64,000 nt of DNA from Diploptera punctata (Eukaryota; Arthropoda; Insecta; Blattodea; Blaberidae), in assembly GCA_030220185.1 (NCBI GenBank), contig JASPKZ010007795.1, positions 2,659,001-2,723,000 on the forward strand. Direction: 5' to 3'. The position numbers and the translations under genes are program-made. Positions 54,235 to 63,962 of the stretch are shown here, piece by piece. The stretch's first letter is position 1, and each line of letters opens with the position of its first letter. The notes beneath the pieces are model-generated. The model did no database searches. It was not told the origin of the DNA and saw only the letters and a program-made list of their open reading frames with translations.

Positions 54235-55202
54235 GAATTTCCTATATTTTTTCATAGGTGGTTCTTCTTTTTCAAGATTACTTCTGTTTATCATTTTTTG
54301 TTTTTTATACTTTTCTAACCTTTTATGTACCATTTTTTCATCAAACCCATTTTCTCTTGCTACTTTGATTGTGTTTTTTCTCATGTTTGAAATCATCTTC
54401 GTTTAAGGGTAAGTTTACCAATCTATGAATTAAACTATTAAATGCTGCTAATTTATGTCCATTTGGATTGAACCCTGTTGATTTTATAAAATTTTCCGCA
54501 TGAGTTTCTTTCCTATGAATCCCGAATTCAATTTTTCTTTTTTCTTCGTTTCTGACCAATTTAAGATCCAAAAAAAGGTATTTGTTTATTGTCTTCCATT
54601 TCTTTGGTGAATTTGATGTTTGTGCTCTGTAAATTTAACAGTTTTAGGGAATCTTCTACATGTTTTTCTTTAACAATACAAATTATATCATCTACATATC
54701 TGCTCCAAAATTTAAACATTGTGGGATGTGCTTTAGTGATCTTACATTCAAAATCGCTCATAAATAAATTTGCTAGGAAAGGTGATAATGGGTTTCCCAT
54801 TGAGAGCCCTGATTTTTGTCTATAGAAACTCCCATTGAATGTAAAAAACATTTGGTCAATGCATAACTCAGTTAATTTTAAATAATCTTCTTTGATCTCT
54901 CTGTCTGTGTTGTTTTTTCTTAACCAGTTGTTCAATATCTCCAATGTTTTTTGTTTTGGTACATTTGTGAATAGTGAAACGACATCAAACGAAACCAACC
55001 TATCTGTGGGTTCAATTTCCACTTTTTCTAATTTCTTAACTAATTCCAATGAATTTTCAATCTGCAGACTTTCAAAATTATTAATTCTTTTAAATTCATT
55101 ATTCAGCCATTTCGAAATTTTGTAGGTTGGTGATCCAATATTGTTAATTATTGGCCTCATTTTGTTTCCAGGTTTGTGAATTTTTGGAAGTCCATGTATA
55201 TT
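54235..55202 (-). pseudogene. PLE family C reverse transcriptase
   Basis: From 55202: motif 1 (GLPKIHKPGN), FDVVSLFTNVP (A), LSMGNPLSPFLANLFMSDFE (B), RYVDDII catalytic box (C), then a frameshift near 54565, FLDLKLVRNEE (D), THAENFIKSTGFN and HRLVNLPLNEDDF, another frameshift near 54390 and ENGFDEKMVHKRLEKYKKQK. Three frames are needed. The PLE at 47517 is a close relative. Confidence 0.85.
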
Positions 55203-55589
55203 AGGCTATTGAAATTTACAAATACAAAAATTCCTTTAACAAAAAAGAAGAAACTATGAAGATTAATAAAATTTGGATCCTGGCATTATATAACATGAAA
55301 ATAAAACCTATGACTTACGCCAGTGACAACCAATCAAACAATAGCTCCAAAGTAATAATAGCTCCAAAGTAATAATAAAATAGAAAACATCACCACACAA
55401 TACTCAACTATAAATAAGGACACGATTTCCAACACACAGCCAGTCTGCAGCCGACATTTGAAGAGCATGCAGAAAACTTCTGAGGATGTCTACTGCAGTA
55501 GTAGACAAAACGTTGAGTGATAATAAAACCAAACCACGGCCATTTAGCCCGAAAGACATAAAATACATTAATCAAACCTCATAGTGTTA

Positions 55590-56442
55590 TTTTCTACATA
55601 TATTTAATTTTTTGTAATGTTTTTCTATTTTTTGTTATTCAACATATAGTTTCCAATGTTTTGAGAAGTGTGCATTTATAGATGCTGTTGGTTTATTTAG
55701 GGATATCAATCTTTTAGATTGTGGAAATAATGTAGTCCTGCGCCGTAGCCGAGCGGTTAAGGTAGGAAGCCTTGGCGCAGAGCTACGGGACTTGCGCTGG
55801 TTCGAGTCTCCATGGGGGAAGAAATTTTCTCATGGTATTTCGGCCAGTATGGGACCGGTGCCCACCCAGCATTGTAAGGCAATTGGGTAGCTACAATAAT
55901 TAGCGGCTCCAGGTTGAGGAACCAGCTATAACGGCTGGGGGACTCGACATGCTAACCACATGTCACCCCTACACTGGCTGTTGATCATCTACCTCTGTGA
56001 TTGACACATGTGGATGTGAAGGGCCAGCAGCCGGCTGGTAAAAGGGCAACCGCTGAAAAGTGGAAAGACCCTCAATCGGAAAATCGGAAATAATGTTTTG
56101 GCTGCTTTTTTTAATTATGTCTGCCATCTCATTACCAAATATGACACAATGACTTGTAATCCATTGATTTTTTTTTTCCTGTTTACTTATGTCAAGTCAT
56201 TTCTTCTGTATGGGTGCTAATCAATGAGAATTCTTTGGGGAACACATTAAATTATACTGTGTATTCCTGTTAAAGAGTCAAGATACAAATTAACAAATAA
56301 AGAGATTGCGATGCATATTGAAGAACTGCTTCTATAGCTATAAATTCTGTTTCCAAGCTAGAATAGGAAGAGCATGGAATATGATGTATTTCTCTGGTGT
56401 ATGAAATGTAATAGCATGCTCTTGAATTATCCATATCATTAT
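55590..56442 (-). pseudogene. I-like LINE, RNase H part (downstream piece)
   Basis: Minus strand from 56442: DMDNSRACYYISY, SSLETEFIAIEAVLQYASQ (RNase H core with the conserved glutamate), then after decay QWITSHCVIFGNEMADI (the RNase H histidine and last acidic residues) and KAAKTLF. It is interrupted by SINE B (55734-56085). The upstream half lies at 59303-59640 on the far side of a TTAA-flanked insertion. Confidence 0.75.
55734..56085 (+). mobile_element. SINE family B (tRNA-derived)
   Basis: 352-bp copy with the 11-bp duplication GGAAATAATGT (55723-55733 and 56086-56096). Head GTCCTGCGCCGTAGCCGAGCGG, A box TAGCCGAGCGG, B box GGTTCGAGTCTCC, end CCCTCAATCGG. Very similar to 21219-21563, so both are fairly young. 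Confidence 0.92.
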
Positions 56443-56635
56443 TTAACCCCTCAGCGTGGTTTGACGTATATATACGAGACCGGTTTCCTCCCTTCTGTGC
56501 GGTCATTTAAAAGTCCATGTAGTATCCCTGTGCTGTAGTACTTTTAAACTCTACTCTCCAAGTAACTTATTTTAGATACATATCAAATTGTGATTAATAG
56601 AATGTAAACAATGAATGACCATTCTATTCTATTCT

Positions 56636-56945
56636 ATAGTGTTCTGCCCAAGGGCAGGTCTTTCACTGCAATCATAGCATTTTCATTCTATGCTTTGTAG
56701 CTGTACTAGGGAATTATAGGTGTGGCAGCTTCCCGTTGCTTCCACACCGGTGAATGATAATGATGATGATGATGATGATGGCCGGATGATTTTCGGGTAC
56801 CGTTGGGGCCCTAAAGCTTCCTGACATTTGTCATACAGGTCAGGAAAACCCCCAAAATAAAACTCACCCAAAAAACCTCTCCCGACTGGAATTGAATCTC
56901 GGTCAGCTGCGTGACAAGGCAGCACGCTACCTCGAGACCACATAC
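56636..56945 (-). mobile_element. SINE family C
   Basis: Reverse copy of the element at 50895-51213, with an expanded (GAT)n run at 56756-56780. The tRNA-like head (GTAGCGTGCTGCCTTG) lies at the right end. Confidence 0.82.
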
Positions 56946-57194
56946 CCAGTTCTAGAGTCACACAATTCGTAAGTTTTAAAATCAAATTTGGCAGTTTTAA
57001 GTGGGGGGAATTGTTTGCTCCCCCATAACATGATTCATCAATTACAATATCTTGATTTGGATGGTAGAGAGAATGGAATTTATTATTAAAATATTCAATG
57101 AAAGGGACAATTTAAAAAAATGAAGGACATTGGAAACCAACTTGTTTTGTGTTTTCTTAAAATGTATGGCACCATTGAACATAGAGGTCATGAT

Positions 57195-57730
57195 TATGCA
57201 TACATAACATCTCCATACTTTGCTATCCCAAATAATATTTTCCAATTATTCCTGTATAATTTATAATAATATCCTCAACTCGTGTCCAAGTCAGGGTCGG
57301 GTCGAGGGATGAGATGAGAAGAAGCCGCTATATATAGAGGTCTGTGTATGACAAGGTGTGGCCGACCACGTCTGACACACCACCACAGAGGCAGATGAAC
57401 GAAATGAATGTGATGAGATGAGTATGGAGAAATGATGGAATGAAAATGCGGCAGGGGAAGGCGGGAGAAAACCCCGAGAAAAACCTGTCCAAGCTCCGTT
57501 TTTTCCCGCACGAAACCAACATGGAGTGACCGAGACTCGATCTCGGAAACCCAGCAGTGAGGGTCTTGTATAATTTATCTCCCTCAAATCCTGGTTAATA
57601 TTTTACTTGCACTTTATGGTTATCCCCCACTGGGCACTTTGCTTCTAGTTTTCGTACACCAAGTTCCTATATAATTTCCTATTCATGCCACATGCCCTAC
57701 CCATAGCAGCCTACGAGACTTGCAATGTTT
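57195..57730 (-). mobile_element. LINE family a fragment split by SINE E
   Basis: CTGTATAATTTATCTCCCTCAAATCCTGG and CTACGAGACTTGCAATG align to the family a copy at 2713-3875 but are diverged. SINE E inserted at 57265. Confidence 0.65.
57265..57566 (-). mobile_element. SINE family E
   Basis: Flanked by the 12-bp duplication TGTATAATTTAT (57253-57264 and 57567-57578). The minus strand starts CCCTCACTGCTGGGTTTCCGAGATCGAGTCTCGGTC, with a B-box-like GATCGAGTCTC, and is GC-rich (CGGCAGGGGAAGGCGGGAG on the plus strand). Only copy in the window. Confidence 0.75.
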
Positions 57731-57924
57731 TATTACATTTAGATTACATAGATATCACGTTATGTTCGTCTTTCTTCCAAGTTACAACTCAATTTCCTAA
57801 CAGATCTCTCATTGAGGCGATGTGCTAACCACATGTATCTTGTTGACATGTTGGCAAATTAGCGTAAGTGTCAATAAATAAAACAACAAAATGAAAGGGC
57901 TAATAAAATATTAATTATTATATT

Positions 57925-58145
57925 TGTGGTCTCGAGGTGGAATACTGTCTTGTCATGCAATGGGCTTTGAGGCCAAACGTCCATGGACATCATCTAGCGT
58001 TTATCTACATTGTTACCATCAAAATCATCCCCCTGGGTGGGAAGCTACCACACCATAATTCCCTAATGAAGCTGCAATCATAGCATGAAAATTCTAAGAT
58101 TACAGTGAAAGACCTGTACTAGAACAGAACTCTATAGAATATAGT
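57925..58145 (+). mobile_element. SINE family C, partial and diverged
   Basis: GTGGTCTCGAGGTGGAATACTGTCTTGTCATGCAATGGGC head and GGGAAGCTACCACACC, AAGCTGCAATCATAGCATGAAAAT body match other copies, with an internal deletion. Confidence 0.7.
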
Positions 58146-58369
58146 AACGAAACAAAGAATGATATAGAATGGCGTCTTTCATCGGTTAATTACAAGTTAT
58201 ATTTAATTGTAGATGGAGATTTCCTAATACTTTCATCAAGATATAAGTTAAAATGCATTCATTTTTTAAATTGTTGCTAAAGGTTTACTTATAATTTATA
58301 ATTCTAAACTTTATCTATTTATCCTTCATTCATATTTTTAAATTAAAGATTTTCATAATTCCATACATC

Positions 58370-58492
58370 TTACTTACTTACTTACTCACTGGCATTATCG
58401 AACCCGTAGGGTCATGGCCACGCGGACATAAGCTCTCCATACATCCCTATCCTGAGCTAATGCTTTCCAATCATTCCCTGTATAATCTACTC
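58370..58492 (-). mobile_element. LINE family a, extreme 3' fragment
   Basis: About 120 bp nearly identical to 2706-2831 (ACTCACTGGCATTATCGAACC through CCCTGTATAATCTAC), including the (TTAC)n tail. Strong 5' truncation. Confidence 0.8.
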
Positions 58493-58633
58493 AGATTCAC
58501 TATGTAAATATTTATAAAAGTTGGAGAATCTAAATTTTATTTTATATAAATTCATTTATATAACTTGTTGAATGGATTATCTTGGTTAATAAACTCCCGC
58601 TGGGGAGCACCTGTGTTGGAAGTGTGCAGTACA

Positions 58634-58790
58634 TACATTACTATTATTGCTATTATTATTGCTATTATTATTATTATTATTATCATTATTATTACTAATT
58701 TTATTTTTAGTATCATTACCATTATTATTATTATTATTATTACTATTACTATTATTATTATTATTATTACTATTATCCCTCTATTATATT
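58634..58790. repeat. (ATT)n microsatellite
   Basis: About 150 bp of ATT/ATC/ACT triplets on the plus strand; the isoleucine-rich open frame across it is not a gene. Confidence 0.9.
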
Positions 58791-59302
58791 TTTTAATTTT
58801 TTTTTATAATTCTACACATCAAATTCGCCACGTAAATTTGTTTTAGAAGTTGGAAATGTCTGAGACATGTGATTTTTGTCTATAAACACAAGATCCACGT
58901 CGGTTTTGAAAGAAAGGTTAGTTTTGAGACCACACAGTGGGACACTTTACAGATATTTCTTTTCGGTAAAATAGGGCATTCACTAGTTCGAAGGAAGGGC
59001 GTAGCTGAAGAGAAAAAAAAATACAAAGAGTTTCTCCTTTCACTAATAAGTAGCTAACTCACTCCACATGCCTGTCGTAAATTATGTCATAACATGAGGG
59101 GGAGATTTTTCTACCACAGCAAGAAAAAATAAGTTATCCAGAATGTCTTACAAACTCCGTATAGGCCTTGAAAATCATAGATGTATCAACGCGTAATGTA
59201 TGGCAATCTGCATTTGGATATTTAAAAGTCCAGACGTATCATCACGTCCTTCTGCATCTGGGAAAGGAACGCCATGTTTAAATGTCCTCGCTGATGGGTT
59301 AA

Positions 59303-59640
59303 AGAACCTCAATACATATTTAAGAAATCCTCATATTTCTCTGAAATTAACTCCAAGTTATTAGTTTGAAGTAGGGATTTGGGATTTCTTTTTATATACT
59401 TTCCTGAAATTCGAAATTAGCTATAGGAACTTACCATAGCCATGGTGGGATTTCATTTATAACTGGAACTTTTGGAATACTTTCATTATTTATTGTCAAG
59501 AGGATTTTATATTGTTGCAATCTATATAAATTGAACTTATTGCTTTCCCCAAATATTACAGACCTTCTAACGGCCACATGCAAATACATTAGTCTCTACT
59601 CAAATTACTTCCAATCACTGGTGAGCTGACTTTCCGTGAG
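59303..59640 (-). pseudogene. I-like LINE, RT-RNase H linker (upstream piece)
   Basis: Minus strand: RRSVIFGESNKFNLYRLQQYKILL, then VPVINEIPPWLW and further decayed residues towards TTAA at 59302. The PPW motif before the RNase H domain is typical of I/Jockey-like LINEs. It continues at 56442. Confidence 0.6.
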
Positions 59641-60235
59641 CAAGTGCAAAGATCGAATTAGCTACCCACTAACTGGTCGTGCATGAAAGTCGTCATTTTT
59701 GTAATATTGGTAAGAAATTACCCAGAATTCTCAGCGATAAAACCACTTCCGTTATTTTTGTCTGCTAGAGGAACACATTTATGCTTGCATCCCGCAAATA
59801 ATACTGTATATGACGATTTCTGTATTGTACAATATTATGCCGATTCTCCTGTTCTTCCAGTTGAATTCTTTGGTAGACTCTATCAAATTCCTCTTCTCCG
59901 CATATACCGAAAAACATGATCAAAGTCTTCAAGGTCCGACATCTTGGATAAAGTAGCAAGGTACGTGGCAAGGTTTCAAACTACATCAGTTACCATCGGT
60001 TTCCATCTGGTTGCTCACGATTCGTTTCTCTGCAAAGTCACCTCGCCACGTAGCTTAGGAATTTCAACAATTATTATCGCATGAACAGATTTTTGAGTAT
60101 GCAAAAACGTATTTGGATGCGACTTTCTCGGCAGAGAACGACTTTTATGGTCTAATGCATTCATAGATTCGAGCCTAAATGTATGATATTTATACAGTTT
60201 CAGATATTGTACCCAAATTCATTTTTTCATATAAT
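59641..60235. other. Intron sequence without recognisable feature
   Basis: Less AT-rich than average. No repeat or gene could be named. Confidence 0.45.
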
Positions 60236-60249
60236 GTTAATTGACTTGT

Positions 60250-60335
60250 ATCTCACCTCATATTTCATGTTCTTCAGGTACAGAACCGCAGTTCCTTACT
60301 TGAAGGACATGAAATATGAGGTGAGATAAGACTCA
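60250..60335. mobile_element. Small PLE-derived foldback
   Basis: TATCTCACCTCATATTTCATG and its complement CATGAAATATGAGGTGAGATA flank a short loop; the PLE end CTCATAATGTTATTCCC follows at about 60360. No hammerhead core. Confidence 0.72.
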
Positions 60336-60374
60336 GTTTTATTAATTATATACTTGAAAATCTCATAATGTTAT

Positions 60375-60768
60375 TCCCATAATTTATGAATTCCATAGCT
60401 CTGATGGGATCAGTTTTAGGGACACATGGGCATAACCTCATAGCTGAGTTTTGAAGTAGAGAGAGATTTTGTAATGTGTTTAAATTTTGTTAAATGGAAT
60501 ATTTTAAAATGTATGAAATTATTAAATGGCCCAGTAAAAGATTTGTGTGAAATTACAATGCCTAAAAGTGTTAAATTGAACTTATGAGGTCAGTGAAAAA
60601 GGCATTTTATAAGTTTTATGTAAAATGGGTTTGAGAGTTCTATGATGGCTGCATTTGATATAATGGAACTAGTTTTACATTGTTAAAATCAACCAAACAT
60701 TGACATTCAGTCCTTCATAGAATTATTGAAATATTTTAATAAGTATAATATTTCTTTTTTTTTTAAAG
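60375..60768. other. Intron sequence up to the MED12 acceptor
   Basis: AT-rich, no feature besides the T-rich tract before 60768. Confidence 0.5.
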
Positions 60769-61011
60769 GGTTTGCAAGTATTTGAAAAGCAGAGAGCAAG
60801 TCCTTGGGACCTTTTAGAAGGTCATAAAAATCCAGCCCCATTGTCATGGTCTTGGTTTGGTGCAATGCGAATGGAACGTAAACCTTTGTGGTATGAAGAC
60901 ACTCACAGACTTTTAAAATACCACACTCACTCTCTCTTGAAGAGTCCTGCTTACTTTCTGGACCCTCCACCACTACCACCTGAAGATTTAGACCCTCCTC
61001 AGGAGAAACCA
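60769..61011 (+). CDS. MED12: MED12 internal exon
   Basis: This exon of 81 codons is in phase 0 at both ends (acceptor after a long T run, TTTTAAAG; donor CCA|GTAAGT). It encodes the conserved SPWDLLEGHKNPAPLSWSWFG block, then a YHTH motif and the proline-rich PPLPPEDLDPP stretch, which in vertebrate MED12 precedes the low-complexity C-terminal half. It joins the exon ending at 23034 across an intron of about 37.7 kb. The frame is clean. The intron downstream is open at the window end. Confidence 0.95.
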
Positions 61012-61390
61012 GTAAGTATCAGATTCATTTGTATCATATCATGTTCTGTGTAAACTTGTTTGTTAAGCTATACATTTATTTAATAAATAATCTTAGCTTT
61101 TTAAAATGTTTCTATTCAATTTATTAACTTAATATCAAGTATTTGGTTTGCCTATACTATTATTTCTTAAATCATGTTAAAAATAAGCAATCAGAATTTG
61201 TTGTTTAAGACCTACATATAAACAGTGCATCCCTATTTCTATGATTTCACTAACCAACAAAATTTTACTTTTTTTCTGTAACTGGCATGGAAACAGCTAA
61301 TCTTTATGTTTTCTGGTGTGCTGATAACAAAAATGTTAATGGAAATGCAAGATTAGCTCTCGTTTTGAAGTTATGTTAACTTTATGTTAT
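61012..61390. other. Intron sequence without recognisable feature
   Basis: AT-rich; nothing supported. Confidence 0.5.
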
Positions 61391-61394
61391 TGCC

Positions 61395-62202
61395 TACATA
61401 AGCATATCCCTCGGAGGAAGATTACTGAAGGCACAATTGCTTTTCCTGGCATTTGTAGTTTTCTGCTGGTGATTCCCTGATTAATGTGTAGCAGTTATTG
61501 GCTAACATTGATGCACTCTACTTTACCTGCTATCTCATTTCCATGTCCAAAATTTGCTGGCAGTAGTGTTCTCCATGCCCGTCGCTTACAAAAACACAGT
61601 TGTCAGGAAAAAATATCCAAGTGGGAATCTAAGAAATGCAACTTTAAGGACATGTTGCATCCAGTCTATCGTAGCAGCGCAGAAGATTTTCCACAAGATC
61701 CTTGTACTTTTCTGCCCTCTTATTTTCTAGAAAGTTTGTTGACTCTTGAAGAAACGGCATCTCAAGCTAACTCTTCATTACCTGCCAGGATGGTGTTGAA
61801 ATGCTCATCTTTGTACATTTTGCATATCTGGAGACACAAGAAAATCCCCTCTTGTATTTTCGCCTCTCTAAAATGTAGAAATTTCTGGCACAAATAGAGA
61901 ACTGCTTCCCCAATTTTGTCCATGGCTTTAACAAAGTTTTTCATTAGACCCAATAATTTATGAACAGCAGAGAGAATTATGATCTTGGATTGTGCATAAC
62001 ATTGTGAGGTCCTAGTTCAAATGATTGACGCTTAGGCTAATCTTTCTATTTATAATGAAGTGCTTTGGCGCGACTATCCCAGAAGCACAGGAAGCAACAG
62101 AACTTGGTGTAGCTCAAGTAGCATGTCTATGACCTTCAGATCCCCAGAAATCTGTCATTTAAAGTTGTCATAGTTCACTTGCAATAACACTTGTTTCATG
62201 TT
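61395..62202 (-). pseudogene. Unclassified transposon-type protein, C-terminal half
   Basis: Minus strand, several frames. From 62188: SGDLKVIDMLLELH, then TKFCCFLCFWDSRAKALHYK (62110-62055), then a clean stretch GLMKNFVKAMDK...LYLCQKFLHFREAKIQEGIF (61762-61953), then CNMSLKLHFLDSHLDIFPDNC and DGHGEHYCQQILDME (about 61500-61660). I remember this order of motifs (GDLKV.. / FCCFLC.WDSRA / GLMKNFVKA / SLKIHFLHSHLDFFP) from a widespread, mostly unnamed protein family in insects and cnidarians that behaves like a mobile-element gene. The CCxxC cluster suggests metal binding. Its reaction is unknown to me. Confidence 0.7.
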
Positions 62203-63222
62203 GTTTTCAAATGCTGGGCCTTGGCAATGAAGCCATTAGCGTTCTTGCTCTCCAATATTTCTCTATGGTGGATCCAACAGATAATGCTTCACAGGTTTGT
62301 AGATGTTCTTCGTCTTTGTTGCATAGAGGACAATTTGGATTTGTGTAGATTCCTTATTCTTCTTCTTCTTCTTCCGAATGCAGTATTGGGTGATGATGCC
62401 TGTTCTGCGACTACAAAAACTGATCTTTCCATCAGTTGAAGGGTCTTCCGAGGTCTCTTTTGCCATTAGGGTTGAGGTGGTAAATCATCTTTGGTAAACG
62501 GGAATTTGACATTCTCTGGACGTGTTGGAACCATTTAATCTGATAATTTTGTATATGTTCAACCATTTCTCTACTATTCCACTGCATCCTTATCTCATCA
62601 CTTTTCATTCTATCCCTTAATGTTACTCCAGTTAGTGATTGGAGGAATTTCATTTGTGAACTGTTAATGCGGGATTTATCTTTTGCTCGAAGTGTCCAGC
62701 ATTCACTTCCGTATAGTAGAGCAGGTTTGGCTATGGTATTATGAAATCTCAATTGGATTTCTTTCCTCATTTGTTTTCCAAAATTTCTCCTAATTATACC
62801 ATTTAATCTGTTAATCTAAATTTGCTTCCACATCTTTTTGATTAAGAAACTGTGATATATTATTACCTAAATAATTAAAGTGTGTTACTTGTTCTATTGG
62901 TTTATTATTTAGATTCCTATTTTATATAAATGTTTGACCAAATAGTCATGTTCTGTAAGCAGTCTAAATTTTGCTACTGTAGTGTTATGTGGAATTTCTG
63001 GAATAATATCAGGCTTCTTTACTAAAATATTCCATTTTATGTCTTTGGCTTTATTACATAGGTCTTGGTTTTGTTTGATTTTATATTTGTTTTTAATTAT
63101 TATTTTTATGGATGTGAAAGGTAAGCTTTTAGTAGTATTCTGAATTGGATTGGAGCCTTTTTTGGCAAGAAAATCAGCAATGTCATTTCCAGCAATTCCA
63201 CAATGTGCAGATATCCATTGCC
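62203..63222 (-). pseudogene. I-like LINE inserted in the unclassified gene
   Basis: Flanked by the 14-bp duplication ACTTGTTTCATGTT (62189-62202 and 63223-63236). Minus strand: RNase H end (QWISAHCGIAGNDIADFLAKKGS), then PEIPHNTTVAKFRLLTEHDYLVKHLYKIGI, and, after a second inserted LINE, YTNPNCPLCNKDEEHLQTC (knuckle) and KYWRARTLMASLP, stop. 5'-truncated within RNase H. Confidence 0.85.
62355..62909 (-). pseudogene. LINE family b C-terminal fragment, innermost insertion
   Basis: Inserted in the I-like LINE with a 9-bp duplication TAGATTCCT (62346-62354 and 62910-62918). Encodes the RT C-terminal region: THFNYLGNNISQF, LLYGSECWTLRAKDKS, IKWFQHVQRMSNSRLPK, with a (GAA)n tail (plus-strand CTT repeats at 62358-62372). 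Removing it rejoins KHLYKIGIYTNPN in the host LINE. Confidence 0.85.
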
Positions 63223-63640
63223 ACTTGTTTCATGTTAACATATGTTTCTTTCATTGTAAGATGCATACCCAATCGGAATTGATGGTAACGTATTGCCATT
63301 ATGCAGTAGGACACACTTGAGACTTATTTTGGAGGAGTCAAACAACCTCCACTCATCACTTTTATAGTTAATGCCCATAGCTACCATTAGTCCCTCTACA
63401 TCACTACAGATTATCAAGTTCTTTTCACTTTTGAAAAATGGAAGGAATAGCATGCAGTTATGGAATGCAGTCACATTTACCCCCTTCTTGGAAACGAGAG
63501 CTAATTCGAGCTTTTCATGGTCTTTTTTACTATCAACGTTGTTGATATACAGGTACTTATGAAACATTTATTTCATTCCAGTTACATTTTCACTGTTGGC
63601 TAGTGTTTTAAGTATTAAGACAATATTTGTTGAAAGTGAT
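63223..63640 (-). pseudogene. Unclassified transposon-type protein, N-terminal part
   Basis: A clean frame of 110 codons (63235-63567) reads FLPFFKSEKNLIICSDVEGLMVAMG, then DEWRLFDSSKISLKCVLLHNGNTLPSIPIGYA. The SLKxVLLHNGNxxPSIP motif belongs to the same family as 61395-62202 and lies just upstream of it in the protein. The I-like LINE separates the halves. The frame upstream of 63567 (VNVTAFHN...) is also part of it; the true start is not visible. Confidence 0.72.
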
Positions 63641-63962
63641 GTACATCCCATGAATTTTTGTTTTCCCTTAATTTTAAAGGTAAAAATTATATAACTCTAT
63701 CTGTAATTTTTATACTCCAAATCTGTAGCCTTATTTAAAATTTTATTTTTATTTTGATTTAGATATACTATTATTTCTATATTTTTTATTAAGCTTTTAA
63801 TATTCAAGCTTTAGTTACTGTCCAAAATTATTTTAATTGTTTATATGTGGATTCCTTAGGTTTTGTTTATAATTTTGTTTTAATATATTTATTTGCAGCC
63901 TTTTTATTATAATTTAATATATTTTATGTTTTATATTTTATTCACCTGCATTTTCCCTTTAG
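63641..63962. other. AT-rich intron sequence ending in a possible acceptor
   Basis: Very AT-rich; ends with a pyrimidine tract and AG at 63961-63962. Confidence 0.45.

Larger units (their letters stand above)
53298..55202 (-). mobile_element. PLE family C nested in PLE B
   Basis: Flanked by the 8-bp duplication AGGCTATT (53290-53297 and 55203-55210). Minus strand: 5'-truncated in the motif 1 region (GLPKIHKPGNKMRP), RT, GIY-YIG, hammerhead, terminus TCAATATTGAGGTAAGATG...AATATAATTT. A SINE A copy interrupts it at 53915-54225. Confidence 0.9.
51700..55573 (+). mobile_element. PLE family B, nearly complete, split by another PLE
   Basis: Flanks AAACTTCATAGT (51688-51699) and AAACCTCATAGT (55574-55585) look like a target duplication with one change. 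Layout: inverted terminus with hammerhead (minus strand), spacer, RT (51976-52938), GIY-YIG start (about 53065-53297), insertion of PLE C (53298-55202), GIY-YIG remainder (55211-55370), decayed hammerhead and terminus with CGGCCATTTAGCCCG. 5' coding part before the RT palm is missing. Confidence 0.87.
56447..59298. mobile_element. TTAA-flanked DNA element (piggyBac-like), filled with later insertions
   Basis: The ends are CCCCTCAGCGTGG at 56447 and, inverted, CCCATCAGCGAGG ending at 59298, each next to TTAA (56443-56446 and 59299-59302). Joining the flanks reconnects an I-like LINE, which supports a clean insertion. No transposase is recognised. The interior holds SINEs C and E, LINE family a fragments and an (ATT)n microsatellite. 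The left inner sequence has GACGTATATATACG. Assignment to piggyBac rests on the TTAA duplication and terminal style only. Confidence 0.55.

Noticed and set aside
58565..58846. Isoleucine-rich open frame across the (ATT)n repeat.
   Set aside because: Pure microsatellite translation with no domain.
59683..59971. Overlapping open frames on both strands near 59.7-59.97 kb.
   Set aside because: Short, no recognisable motif, and neither has splice or start context; left as unannotated intron.
61484..61897. 137-residue plus-strand open frame.
   Set aside because: It is the antisense shadow of the minus-strand transposon-type protein, whose conserved motifs (SLKLHFLDSHLD, GLMKNFVKA) are on the other strand.
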